From a bacterium (GTDB lineage Bacteria; Vulcanimicrobiota; Xenobia; Xenobiales; Xenobiaceae), in the NCBI GenBank assembly GCA_017444045.1, contig JAFSXO010000359.1, positions 1 to 7,114 on the forward strand: a DNA stretch of 7,114 bases. The letters are read 5' to 3'. Shown here one piece after another: positions 1 through 6,376 of the stretch. Each line of letters starts with the position of its first letter. The first letter of the stretch is position 1. A model generated the notes under the pieces. It searched no databases. It was not told the DNA's origin and saw only the letters and a list, made by a program, of their open reading frames with translations. A program made the position numbers and the translations under genes.

Positions 1-251
1 GGCTGCCCGTAGCCCTGGCCGTTCTGGGGGCTGCCGTATGGCGGCTGCCCGGCATCTCTTTGTGGCGCAGGGGAGGTCGCTGGGCTGGATGATACTGGAG
101 CGCTGGGTAAATCGCCGGGCAGATCATAATCGGCCTGAGCTAGTTGGCAGTTGGATAAATCATGGGGAACAGCCTCAGCCAGGGGAGCGCTTAGGGCGGC
201 ACCCGCAAGAAATGAGGCGGTGAGCAACACTGACAGCTGTTTTTTTTGCAC
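1..251 (-). CDS. Exported protein of unknown function, N-terminal part (cut by window edge)
   Basis: The first 83 codons are present; the gene runs off the left edge. It starts with GTG at 251-249, preceded by AGGAG (complement of 259-263) at a 7-base spacing, which decides the start. Residues 1-27 form a Sec signal peptide: a lysine-rich N-terminus (MQKKQ), a hydrophobic core of Leu/Ala/Phe, and an A-E-A cleavage site before VPHDL. The mature part has one cysteine (about residue 35, in SNCQLAQ) and then becomes rich in Pro, Ser, Gln, Gly and Tyr (for example QPPYGSPQNGQGYGQ), typical of a disordered envelope linker. It lies 27 bases downstream of the 699-residue exported protein on the same strand, so the two are probably co-transcribed. 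The family cannot be recognised from this fragment. The reading is supported by the start signals and signal peptide together. Confidence 0.8.
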   Translation of the reverse strand, partial: MQKKQLSVLLTASFLAGAALSAPLAEAVPHDLSNCQLAQADYDLPGDLPSAPVSSSPATSPAPQRDAGQPPYGSPQNGQGYGQ

Positions 252-258
252 TTATTTG

Positions 259-263
259 CTCCT
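259..263 (-). promoter_or_regulatory. Ribosome binding site of the left-edge exported protein
   Basis: AGGAG on the minus strand, 7 bases before a GTG codon. It fixes the unusual GTG start of the partial gene and argues that the open frame is translated, since no ATG lies at this point. Confidence 0.75.
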
Positions 264-278
264 GAAAAGATAGGCAGC

Positions 279-2378
279 TTAGTCTTGGGGAACGATCGAT
301 TTATAGGCTTCGATAAAGCGGGTTACCTTCTGCGGGTCGGTCATATAAAGAGCAGCCTGGGCGCGCAGACCATTGCCCATTGCGGGATCGCTCACGGCGA
401 TCTCTGCTACGCTTTTGTCCAGCTCCCGCAGGCTCTGCAGCGTTTTCTGCAGTGCGGCTGCACGGTTTTTGTCGGCGCCGGCGCTGAGAAGCCACATATT
501 GATATCCCCGTTGGGGTGCTCAGAATTTTTGTGCATCTGGTTGATCTTGTTGACGTAGCTGGCATATTCTGAAGGAGCGAAGCCCGCGGTGTAGCACATG
601 ACGGCAGCAACCCTGTCGGTTTTTTCTTCCTGCTCGTCGCTTAGCTCAAAATATGCGTAATCCGATAATGTGGCGTTGCCCAGCATGGGAATAGGAGTGT
701 AGCACCAATAAGGTGCGCCTCCGCAATAGCTAAGCAGCTCCATGGTGCTGTACCAGTTGTATAGCAGCCGTGATTCCTCAATTAAGCGGCGCGTATTAGC
801 GCTCAGAATCCAGGGGCGGTAGGGATCGTTATAATATGCGGTGCGCCGGTTATCGACATATCCGAGAAGCACCTGGGCTAACTCGCGGGATAATGCCGCC
901 GCCAGCTCTCCGGGAGTGTCTAGCTTCTGGTATAGGCCGCGCGTTACGTAGATAGGGCCGTCGGCGTAATACGGGAAAGCGCAGCAATCGCTGTCGGAAA
1001 TAAGGAAGGCCGCGCATTTTAGGTCGGAGATTCCATTGCGGCGCAGCAGGTGGCGATAGGTGTCGTCAAAGGCTTTATCGTAGATGTGGTGCACTGCCAG
1101 CGGGTTCCTGGTGGCAAAGCCCATAGATGCAGGGGTGACCTTTCTGCTTTTGCTGCTGTCGTCTGGCGCGGCTTCAGTAAGCTGGGATGGCAGCTTGCTG
1201 TAATTGCGGTGCAGAAAGGAGTCCTTCCAGTCTATGGCTCCGGCGCTCTTTGCCGAAGCGTTAGTATCTTTGGCAGCGCTAGAATCGGCGGCTGTATCGG
1301 CCATCTCCTTAGCGCATTCCGGGCATTCCGCCTGTGCATCAGATGATGAATTTTCGTCATAGTCTTGCTGAAAAGCGGTGTCAGCTTCTTGGGGAGCGGC
1401 GTCTTCCGGAATATCCGAGTCGATTTCAAAGCACTTCGGGCAGGGGCGCAGCTTCATGTCTTCCGCCTGTTTAGGGCTGTCGTAGACCCGTTCTATCTGC
1501 TTGGCATCGACATCGGTGGCGCCGAGGCAGTGATAATATTTGCCGCCGTGATCGCTGGTGACATTCTGCTGCGCTTCTGCCGCGGGAAGCAGAGCCTGCC
1601 TGACCAGATAGGTGTGGGCGCTGCAGGCGTCTTGGCTGGGCGGGGCATATAGCTTGCGACCCTTAAGATTGGCTAGATTGATGAAGGTGGCCGAATATAC
1701 GTCGTTTTTCTGCGGATGTAGCAGAAGAATATTCTTGACCGCAAAAAAAGTGGGGGCGTAGCGCGAGTTTAGGGTTAGCTCTGGGGTGGCCAGCAACAGC
1801 TGCTGGGTATCTAGGTTTAATTTGTTCACTGCGCGGGAGCTTAAAACAGACGAGCGCTGCAGCACCAGGCGAGGGTCTTTGGTGAGCGATTCGTCGTTTA
1901 GCTTTACGGCGGCCGGATAACCGTGGGCGTTGGACTGCAAATCGATAACTCCCAGCTGGGGCCGGCTCGCAAAATCGTCGGGAATGTAAGGCCAGGGGAA
2001 ATGTAGGAAGGAGGGTTTAGGCGGAGCTGGCCAGTCCTTATGATAGTCTTTAATTATCTGTGCGGAGGTTTGGCTGGAATCATCGGTGATTATAGTATCG
2101 CCGTCTGGAGTGATTTTAATGGTTACGCTGCTGTCTTTCGGTACCTTAACCTGAATAGTGCGCGTATTGTCCGATGCTTCTTCTGAGGCTTTTTCGGGAG
2201 CGGATGACTCTGTGCTGTCAGCGTTTGCTGAAGGGCTGGGAGGGGCAAGAGAGGGAGCAACCGCGCCGCTTGCTTTATCGGCCGGTGCTGTATCTGCTTG
2301 GGCGGGAAGTCCTACCCATAAGCTGGCTGCTAATGCCGAAGCCGCTAATAGATAGGGCATGTACGGATATTTCCTCAT
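279..2378 (-). CDS. Exported M48-like protein with lost zinc-binding histidines (pseudo-peptidase)
   Basis: 699 residues, ATG start, with AGGAGG at 2384-2389 five bases upstream. Residues 1-28 are a Sec signal peptide ending P-A-Q-A, so the protein is probably periplasmic. Residues 29-115 are Ala/Ser/Pro-rich and probably disordered. Residues 220-320 include GKYYHCLGA (279-287), SPKQAED and RPCPKCF (311-317), resembling the small Ada-type/SLE-like metal-binding fold (YH..C...EEA...G..PC..C). A second CxxC, CPEC, is at 352-355. Residues 430-690 resemble M48 peptidases: PIYVTRGLYQKLDTPGELAA matches the strand and helix before the active site, and DEQEEKTDR (581-589) matches the third-ligand ExxxD motif. 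At the expected HExxH the protein has R-E-L-A-Q (498-502), so both histidines are gone while Glu499 and Glu584 remain. A zinc protease role is therefore unlikely; a binding, chaperone or assembly role is inferred. Divergent from the sigma-like gene. Reading frame is intact over 2.1 kb. Confidence 0.85.
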   Translation of the reverse strand: MRKYPYMPYLLAASALAASLWVGLPAQADTAPADKASGAVAPSLAPPSPSANADSTESSAPEKASEEASDNTRTIQVKVPKDSSVTIKITPDGDTIITDDSSQTSAQIIKDYHKDWPAPPKPSFLHFPWPYIPDDFASRPQLGVIDLQSNAHGYPAAVKLNDESLTKDPRLVLQRSSVLSSRAVNKLNLDTQQLLLATPELTLNSRYAPTFFAVKNILLLHPQKNDVYSATFINLANLKGRKLYAPPSQDACSAHTYLVRQALLPAAEAQQNVTSDHGGKYYHCLGATDVDAKQIERVYDSPKQAEDMKLRPCPKCFEIDSDIPEDAAPQEADTAFQQDYDENSSSDAQAECPECAKEMADTAADSSAAKDTNASAKSAGAIDWKDSFLHRNYSKLPSQLTEAAPDDSSKSRKVTPASMGFATRNPLAVHHIYDKAFDDTYRHLLRRNGISDLKCAAFLISDSDCCAFPYYADGPIYVTRGLYQKLDTPGELAAALSRELAQVLLGYVDNRRTAYYNDPYRPWILSANTRRLIEESRLLYNWYSTMELLSYCGGAPYWCYTPIPMLGNATLSDYAYFELSDEQEEKTDRVAAVMCYTAGFAPSEYASYVNKINQMHKNSEHPNGDINMWLLSAGADKNRAAALQKTLQSLRELDKSVAEIAVSDPAMGNGLRAQAALYMTDPQKVTRFIEAYKSIVPQD

Positions 2379-2607
2379 AAAAGCCTCCTAAACCGATATT
2401 TATACTTTAAAATCTTATTTTTCCACTTTCTCTTCGGGGTTCCCGCTGGATTAGCGATATTGTAAGACCTATGGAGGATTTGCAGACAGGGTTTAAAAAA
2501 TAATAAGGTTATCAAATTAGTAAAAGTATGAGAATTTAGTTACTTCTGTACCTTTGCGCAGGCTGTGCGGGGTATGCTAGTCCTTTGTAGGGTGCGTTGC
2601 GAGAATT
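2379..2607. promoter_or_regulatory. Divergent intergenic region with promoters for both directions (approximate)
   Basis: This 229-bp gap must hold the start signals of the two divergent units. Leftwards, AGGAGG (2384-2389) is clear, and a TATAAA (complement of 2399-2404) is a possible -10, with only a poor -35 (GTGGAA, complement of 2421-2426). Rightwards, TATGCT (2573-2578) could be a -10, placing the transcript start near 2585, but no good -35 stands at 16-18 bp. The ribosome site of the sigma-like gene is weak (GAG at 2601-2603). A small inverted repeat, CGGG-GTT-CCCG (2435-2445), could be an operator. The middle (2490-2530) is AT-rich. No promoter here is convincing on its own, which fits use of a non-housekeeping sigma factor or an activator. 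Confidence 0.4.
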
Positions 2608-3573
2608 ATGGATTTAGACTACACAGATTTGAAGGAACGTATAAATAGCGGTGATCCGACGGCTTTGGAGGCTGCGCTTGATGAGTTTAAAAACGGCGAG
2701 CGCGGTGCTTATAACTTGCTGATAGAGCTGCTTAAGCGCTCAGAGCCTTACACTGAAAAGGCCTTGCGGCAGCTTTTGGCCAGCGATGACACAGAGGAAG
2801 CCGGGTTGGCTTCTGAGCTGGTGACCCAAGCCTATTATCCGTTTGTAGAAGCGCTGTGCAAGTATAAGTTCAAGGGCAAGCCCTCTCAGGAGATTACCGA
2901 CATAACAGCTCAGATTCTTAGTGTATTTGCCGATGGGGCCTCGCGGCTTCCTCGCGATACGGCCATTAAGAACTATCTGTATCAGTGTGTATGCCGCCAA
3001 TATCGGAAAAGCGGCTACAGTTGGAGCCCGTCAGCTTCTAAAGGTGCCGATAGCCAGAAGCAGGAGGAGGCTGCGTCCGGGAGAGCTTTAGCTTCGGCAA
3101 AAGCGGCAAATACCGAGTCCGCCGCAAATTTGGAGAATCGTATATCTGATCTGATACGCAATTCTTCTGGAGCTAAAAATAACGTAGATCCCGTTTTAGC
3201 CCAAACCGCGGCAAAAGCTGTGGTCGATGCCGTGTCTAAGCAGGTGTCCGGTGGAAGCAAGTCTGTTTTGCCTGTTATCGAGGCTGACAAAAAGCAGCCA
3301 GTGATTAAGGTTAAGGGGTTACAGGCCGACAGCAATGAAGCTAAAGCTACCAGCCCAGACAGCATTAAGCTGATAGAGGCTTTAGAGCGTATGTCTGAGC
3401 GCGACTTTAATAGGTATATGCTGATTGTTACGCATTATTTTGGCAGAAAGGGATATAGTAAGCTCTGCGAGGATTTTAAGCTTACCAGCGATCCTAGAAC
3501 GAATCTGTATGCCGTAGGCAAATCGCTTTGCGAGGGGATGCTGCAGCTGGGCCGTGAGCTGTTTGGCGGGTGA
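2608..3573 (+). CDS. Divergent sigma-70/ECF-like factor with an overlong linker
   Basis: 321 residues, ATG start, weak ribosome site. Residues 1-65 are a helical, charged extension. Residues 67-136 look like sigma region 2: AYYPFVEALCKYKF, then TDITAQILSVFADG (compare DLxQEvFlrvw in ECF factors), then AIKNYLYQCVCRQYRKSG (compare the WLyrIarNrlrr segment). Residues 254-316 look like region 4: LIEALERMSERDFNRYM (compare ALxxLPxxxRxv) followed by a helix-turn-helix-like stretch, YSKLCEDFKLTSDPRT, and YAVGKSLCEGM. Between them lie about 115 residues rich in Ala, Ser and Lys, far longer than the short linker usual in ECF factors. The usual Trp and several acidic or basic consensus positions are replaced. 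The next gene encodes a zinc-finger membrane protein of anti-sigma type, which supports the assignment. It could instead be a sigma-derived DNA-binding regulator. The assignment rests on pattern similarity only. Confidence 0.65.
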   Translation: MDLDYTDLKERINSGDPTALEAALDEFKNGERGAYNLLIELLKRSEPYTEKALRQLLASDDTEEAGLASELVTQAYYPFVEALCKYKFKGKPSQEITDITAQILSVFADGASRLPRDTAIKNYLYQCVCRQYRKSGYSWSPSASKGADSQKQEEAASGRALASAKAANTESAANLENRISDLIRNSSGAKNNVDPVLAQTAAKAVVDAVSKQVSGGSKSVLPVIEADKKQPVIKVKGLQADSNEAKATSPDSIKLIEALERMSERDFNRYMLIVTHYFGRKGYSKLCEDFKLTSDPRTNLYAVGKSLCEGMLQLGRELFGG

Positions 3574-3609
3574 TTAGGTTTTCTGTCCGGTTTAGAGTGC
3601 TGGAGCTAA

Positions 3610-3660
3610 ATGGCGTCTGGGCCGCTGCTTAACAAATTATGGCTGGCGTCGGCTAACTGA
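3610..3660 (+). CDS. Possible 16-residue leader peptide between sigma-like and anti-sigma-like genes
   Basis: An ATG at 3610 is preceded by GGAG (3602-3605) at a 4-base spacing and opens a 16-codon frame, MASGPLLNKLWLASAN, ending in TGA at 3658-3660. It fills much of the 132-base gap between two genes that would normally be tightly linked. The ribosome site here is better than those of the two flanking genes. It may be a translated leader that tunes the downstream gene, or a chance frame; nothing in the peptide is diagnostic. Confidence 0.2.
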   Translation: MASGPLLNKLWLASAN

Positions 3661-3691
3661 CATTATGGTTATTACGTTAGAGCATTATAAT
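3653..3691 (+). promoter_or_regulatory. Possible internal promoter/operator before the anti-sigma-like gene
   Basis: A perfect TATAAT stands at 3686-3691, just before the anti-sigma-like gene. The -35 at 17 bp is poor (TTATGG, 3663-3668); a better CTGACA lies at 3657-3662 but 23 bp away. Inverted half-sites CTAAC (3653-3657) and GTTAG (3676-3680) flank an 18-bp centre and could bind a dimeric activator. ATTATGG is repeated at 3636-3642 and 3662-3668. If the promoter is real, the transcript would begin near 3698 with a very short leader. The box may therefore be coincidental in an AT-rich gap. Confidence 0.25.
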
Positions 3692-3705
3692 TTAGTAGGT
3701 ACCGA

Positions 3706-5202
3706 GTGATGAGCAATAACTGTAAGAATGATAGTATTCAGGCGATGCTGGTGCCCTATGCAGATGGGGTGCTGAAGAATGCGGGAAATCGCCAGACAGT
3801 TGAAGATCATCTGAAACAGTGCGCTGAATGCAGGCAGCGGCTTGAGCTGATCCGCAAGACGCTAACGAGTATGGAAACGCTGGCCGTTAGCGGATATAAG
3901 CCTCCTATGGAGCCTCATCTCGCCCCAGATTTGCTGTTTGCCTTTGCGCTGGAGCGTTCTCGGATGAACGCTCAGGATTTGGAAAAGGTTAAGAAGCACC
4001 TGAGAGCCTGCTTATATTGCCAGAATGAGATTAAGGCTCTTAAAGCCATTGATGAAGATTACCAAAAGCGCATTATTACCGTGGGAACCAGCGATGTGTT
4101 CCGCGCTCTTAAGCGCAGCCACGAGGTGTCTAGCTCGGGCTCCTTTGAGTGCGAAGCTCCTACGGTTCCGACGGTTGCCCCTAATCCTGGCTTTTGGGAT
4201 TATTGGCATCAGATAAGCCTTCGCATTAATTTCCCGCGCGCTGTAGCCGCGGGCGTCGTGGGGCTTTTGTTGCTCTATGCGCTGTCGCAGACTATGTGCA
4301 GCGATACTACAAACAGCAATACCTTAGAGAATTTAGCCGACAAAACCGCAGACGCTATTGCTACTCTGCCTTCGCCTGGAGCTTCGGCGATCTCCGTGAC
4401 CATATCTCTCGACGCCCCTGAGCAGAATGAGAGACTTTGCTATCTGTTAAAGCAGAATGGGGTACCCTTTGAAGATATAGGCGGAAAGGTGCGCATTCCC
4501 GCTGATTATGCGGTCAAAGCTCAGCAGATTTGGGCTGAGGCCGTTGAGCGTTCCCATCCAGAGGGGAGCGCTTCCGATACTGAAGTCTCCGCCGATGCCC
4601 AGCCCGAGGTGACCTATCAGGAAATCGTTAGCGAGCCTGTCTCCGCGGCTGCGGCTCAGGATGCTGCGGTGTCGGACAGCTGGAACTCTGAGGCGCAGCA
4701 GGCCAGCAGTGTGGCGGATACCGCCGCGTCAGTTGCTGAGCCGAGCTATAGCGAGCCAGCTGCCGAAAAGAACGTAGCGACTGCTGACGTGGCCGAGCCG
4801 CAGGTGCGACGCCCCGTCGAAAGTGCTCCAAAGGCCATTCTGCGCCCTTTGCATGGAAAATCTGAGCAAAAGGCGGTAACCTCTAGCGCTGGGGTTAAGG
4901 AAGTTTATGTGCCCAAGAGCAGTGCTAGCAGGCCCCAGCCGAAGCCGGAGATCGTAGCGCCTACGGCCGCTCCTGTTGTGAGCGCCGACGCAGCGACGGA
5001 AAAGGAAGTGAGCGCCAACGATGTTCCGGCGCTTCCTCAGATTGTGCGCGTAGGCGGCGCCCAGCCCCTGCAGCATAGCACAGGCTCGTCTGATGCCGCT
5101 GAGACTCAGGCGATAACGCCTACCCCTAGATCTGTATATGAGGGAAATTCCGAAGATGACGGCGGCGAGTCGGTCGTTGGCTCATGGAGCAATGAGACTT
5201 AG
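3706..5202 (+). CDS. Anti-sigma-like membrane protein with two HC2 zinc fingers and a long periplasmic tail
   Basis: 498 residues. The frame opens GTG-ATG, so the true start may be the GTG (3706) or the ATG (3709); TAGG at 3696-3699 fits either. Two zf-HC2-type fingers are visible: H35-x3-C39-x2-C42 in VEDHLKQCAECRQRLE, and H98-x3-C102-x2-C105 in KKHLRACLYCQNEIKA. This is the zinc anti-sigma fold that clamps ECF factors in the cytoplasm. A single membrane helix follows at 177-197 (FPRAVAAGVVGLLLLYALSQ), giving N-in, C-out topology. Residues 230-280 form a small compact domain (LCYLLKQNGVPFEDIGGKVRIPAD) resembling the FliF/YscJ-type ring-building pattern (L..nGIpy...g..I.VPad). Residues 285-498 are Ala/Ser/Pro/Glu-rich and disordered. 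It lies directly after the sigma-like gene and 11 bases before the ABC gene. An anti-sigma role is inferred from the fingers plus context. No protease-cleavage site can be assigned. Confidence 0.8.
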   Translation: MMSNNCKNDSIQAMLVPYADGVLKNAGNRQTVEDHLKQCAECRQRLELIRKTLTSMETLAVSGYKPPMEPHLAPDLLFAFALERSRMNAQDLEKVKKHLRACLYCQNEIKALKAIDEDYQKRIITVGTSDVFRALKRSHEVSSSGSFECEAPTVPTVAPNPGFWDYWHQISLRINFPRAVAAGVVGLLLLYALSQTMCSDTTNSNTLENLADKTADAIATLPSPGASAISVTISLDAPEQNERLCYLLKQNGVPFEDIGGKVRIPADYAVKAQQIWAEAVERSHPEGSASDTEVSADAQPEVTYQEIVSEPVSAAAAQDAAVSDSWNSEAQQASSVADTAASVAEPSYSEPAAEKNVATADVAEPQVRRPVESAPKAILRPLHGKSEQKAVTSSAGVKEVYVPKSSASRPQPKPEIVAPTAAPVVSADAATEKEVSANDVPALPQIVRVGGAQPLQHSTGSSDAAETQAITPTPRSVYEGNSEDDGGESVVGSWSNET

Positions 5203-5213
5203 ATGGCGCTGTT

Positions 5214-6161
5214 ATGGAATGCCGTATTCTCGACATAGACGGTTTGCGTTTATCGGCCCACAAGGCGTTCGGGAAGGACAAGCTGCAGGATGCCGGGGTT
5301 AAGCTTTCTCTCAACGCCGGCGAAATAGCGATAGCTGTCGGCTTGAACGGCGTAGGCAAAACTGAGCTTTTGGCTGCTGCTGCGGGCAATGTCCGTTCTG
5401 ATGGCTGTATATCAATATCCGGTGCCAAAGCCGGAAGCCCTGAAGCCAAGCGTTTAGTGGGGTATGTGCCGGCTTCTGAGAGTCTGTATGATGAGCTAAC
5501 CTGTTTGGAATATCTCAGCGCCTTCGCTGAAATATATGGGGTGGAGAGGCATTATCGGCCTTATATCATTCGCGAAGCGCTGGCTTCGGTGCATTTGGAG
5601 GCGCTGGAGGATACGCTGATAGGCGATATTAAGGATAAGTATCGGCGCCGCTGTCTTTGCCTGGCTCGGGCGCTGGTGCACGATCCCCGTCTGCTGGTCA
5701 TCGATGAAGTCTTTGAGCATGTAGATAACCTGGAGCTGCGCAGCTTTACGGATATACTCAACGGTATCCGCTGCCGCGGTAAGGCGCTGCTGCTTTCGGG
5801 GCGGCAGCTGGGCTGTTTAAGTGATCTGGCCGATCAGGTGTGCTATTTGGAAAACGGGCAGCCTTTTTTGCAGGGCAGAATAGCGGATATTGCCGATGAG
5901 CTGGCTAATCACCATCTTTTTCAGCTTCAGTATATTATCAAGCCTTATGTTAATGGGTCGGTGCGTTTGCGGTTCGATCGTATCTCAGAAGACAAACGGG
6001 TCATATCTGTCCGCCGCAATGTCCAGGACTCGACCTTGATACGCATTATGTTTCGCGGAGAGACGGAAGATTTTAACGCTTGGCTGGCGGAAATGCAGTC
6101 GCTGGGCTGCCAGATCGTGTCCTGCTGGGAGGATCACGCGTTTTTCGGGCATGCTGTTTAG
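5214..6161 (+). CDS. Degenerate ABC-type ATPase (ABC-2/GldA-like)
   Basis: 315 residues. ATG at 5214, 11 bases after the preceding stop, with no clear ribosome site, so translation is probably coupled to the upstream gene. Walker A is intact (GLNGVGKT, 43-50), as is Walker B (RLLVIDE, 159-165). The overall pattern LYDELTCLEYLSAFAEIYGV (91-110) and ARALVHDP matches ABC-2/GldA-like exporters, and residues 230-315 fit the small C-terminal domain of that group. Other motifs are altered: the Q-loop Gln is Ala87 (GYVPASES), the LSGGQ signature is replaced by KDKYRRR (140-146), the Walker B region continues EVFEHVDN rather than EPTxGLDP, and the switch His is Arg197 (LLSGRQ). It can probably bind ATP, but normal dimer-driven hydrolysis looks impaired. 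No permease gene is in the window. It may be a regulatory or scaffold ATPase linked to the zinc-finger membrane protein. Confidence 0.85.
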   Translation: MECRILDIDGLRLSAHKAFGKDKLQDAGVKLSLNAGEIAIAVGLNGVGKTELLAAAAGNVRSDGCISISGAKAGSPEAKRLVGYVPASESLYDELTCLEYLSAFAEIYGVERHYRPYIIREALASVHLEALEDTLIGDIKDKYRRRCLCLARALVHDPRLLVIDEVFEHVDNLELRSFTDILNGIRCRGKALLLSGRQLGCLSDLADQVCYLENGQPFLQGRIADIADELANHHLFQLQYIIKPYVNGSVRLRFDRISEDKRVISVRRNVQDSTLIRIMFRGETEDFNAWLAEMQSLGCQIVSCWEDHAFFGHAV

Positions 6162-6376
6162 CATTTCTGGGTGTTTGCTTAAATGATATCGCTTTAAGCG
6201 TATCATAAGAAGGAGATTGCTTCTGTCCCTGGAAAAAAGGAGTCCTACATTTTTGTAGGTTAAGAGCTGCAGCGCATAGTATGCTTTGCGGTTCTCTCTC
6301 GAGGGTAACTTAGGCAACCTCGGGGATATAAATATATAGGCCCTGAGGGGGCCAAGAAAGCGAGGGGAGTAGGCTA
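6162..6376 (+). promoter_or_regulatory. Hairpin-rich intergenic region before the secreted-protein gene
   Basis: Within 215 bases there are six short inverted repeats: 6184-6205 (TGATA, bulged T, CGC, loop, GCG TATCA), 6208-6224 (AGAAG/CTTCT), 6244-6259 (CCTACA-TTTT-TGTAGG), 6274-6284 (GCATA-G-TATGC), 6300-6322 (CGAGG/CCTCG) and 6339-6353 (GGCCC/GGGCC). None is followed by a proper U-run, so they do not look like terminators. TATAAA at 6327-6332 is a possible -10, with GGTAAC (6304-6309) at 17 bp; this faintly resembles the GGAAC -35 of ECF promoters. The region could be a structured leader if transcribed through from the ABC gene, or a binding region if the gene has its own promoter. Confidence 0.4.
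6363..6369 (+). promoter_or_regulatory. Ribosome binding site of the small secreted protein
   Basis: AGGGGAG, 7 bases before the ATG at 6377. It is a strong site compared with the weak ones of the three upstream plus-strand genes, suggesting higher translation of the secreted product. Confidence 0.7.

Noticed and set aside
38..223. Plus-strand 61-codon frame at the left edge
   Set aside because: It is the complement of the exported protein that has a GTG start, an AGGAG site and a signal peptide on the minus strand, which explains the region much better.
246..572. Plus-strand 108-codon frame at the end of the M48-like gene
   Set aside because: It overlaps the conserved C-terminus of the minus-strand gene and crosses its ribosome site and the next gene's start; no start signal of its own.
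1050..1652. Plus-strand open frames of about 95-98 codons (1050-1346, 1365-1652) opposite the M48-like gene
   Set aside because: They lie wholly inside the long minus-strand gene, lack ribosome sites and have compositions expected of antisense shadows.
2471..2503. 10-residue frame (MEDLQTGFKK) in the divergent intergenic region
   Set aside because: No ribosome site precedes it, it sits in AT-rich DNA where short frames arise by chance, and nothing links it to either neighbour.
4729..5076. Minus-strand 115-codon frame opposite the anti-sigma-like gene
   Set aside because: It is opposite the Ala/Ser/Pro-rich low-complexity tail, where long antisense frames are common in such composition; no start signals.
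6244..6259. CCTACA-TTTT-TGTAGG hairpin as a terminator for the ABC gene
   Set aside because: The stem is only 6 bp and AT-containing, and it is followed by TTAAGAG rather than a U-run.
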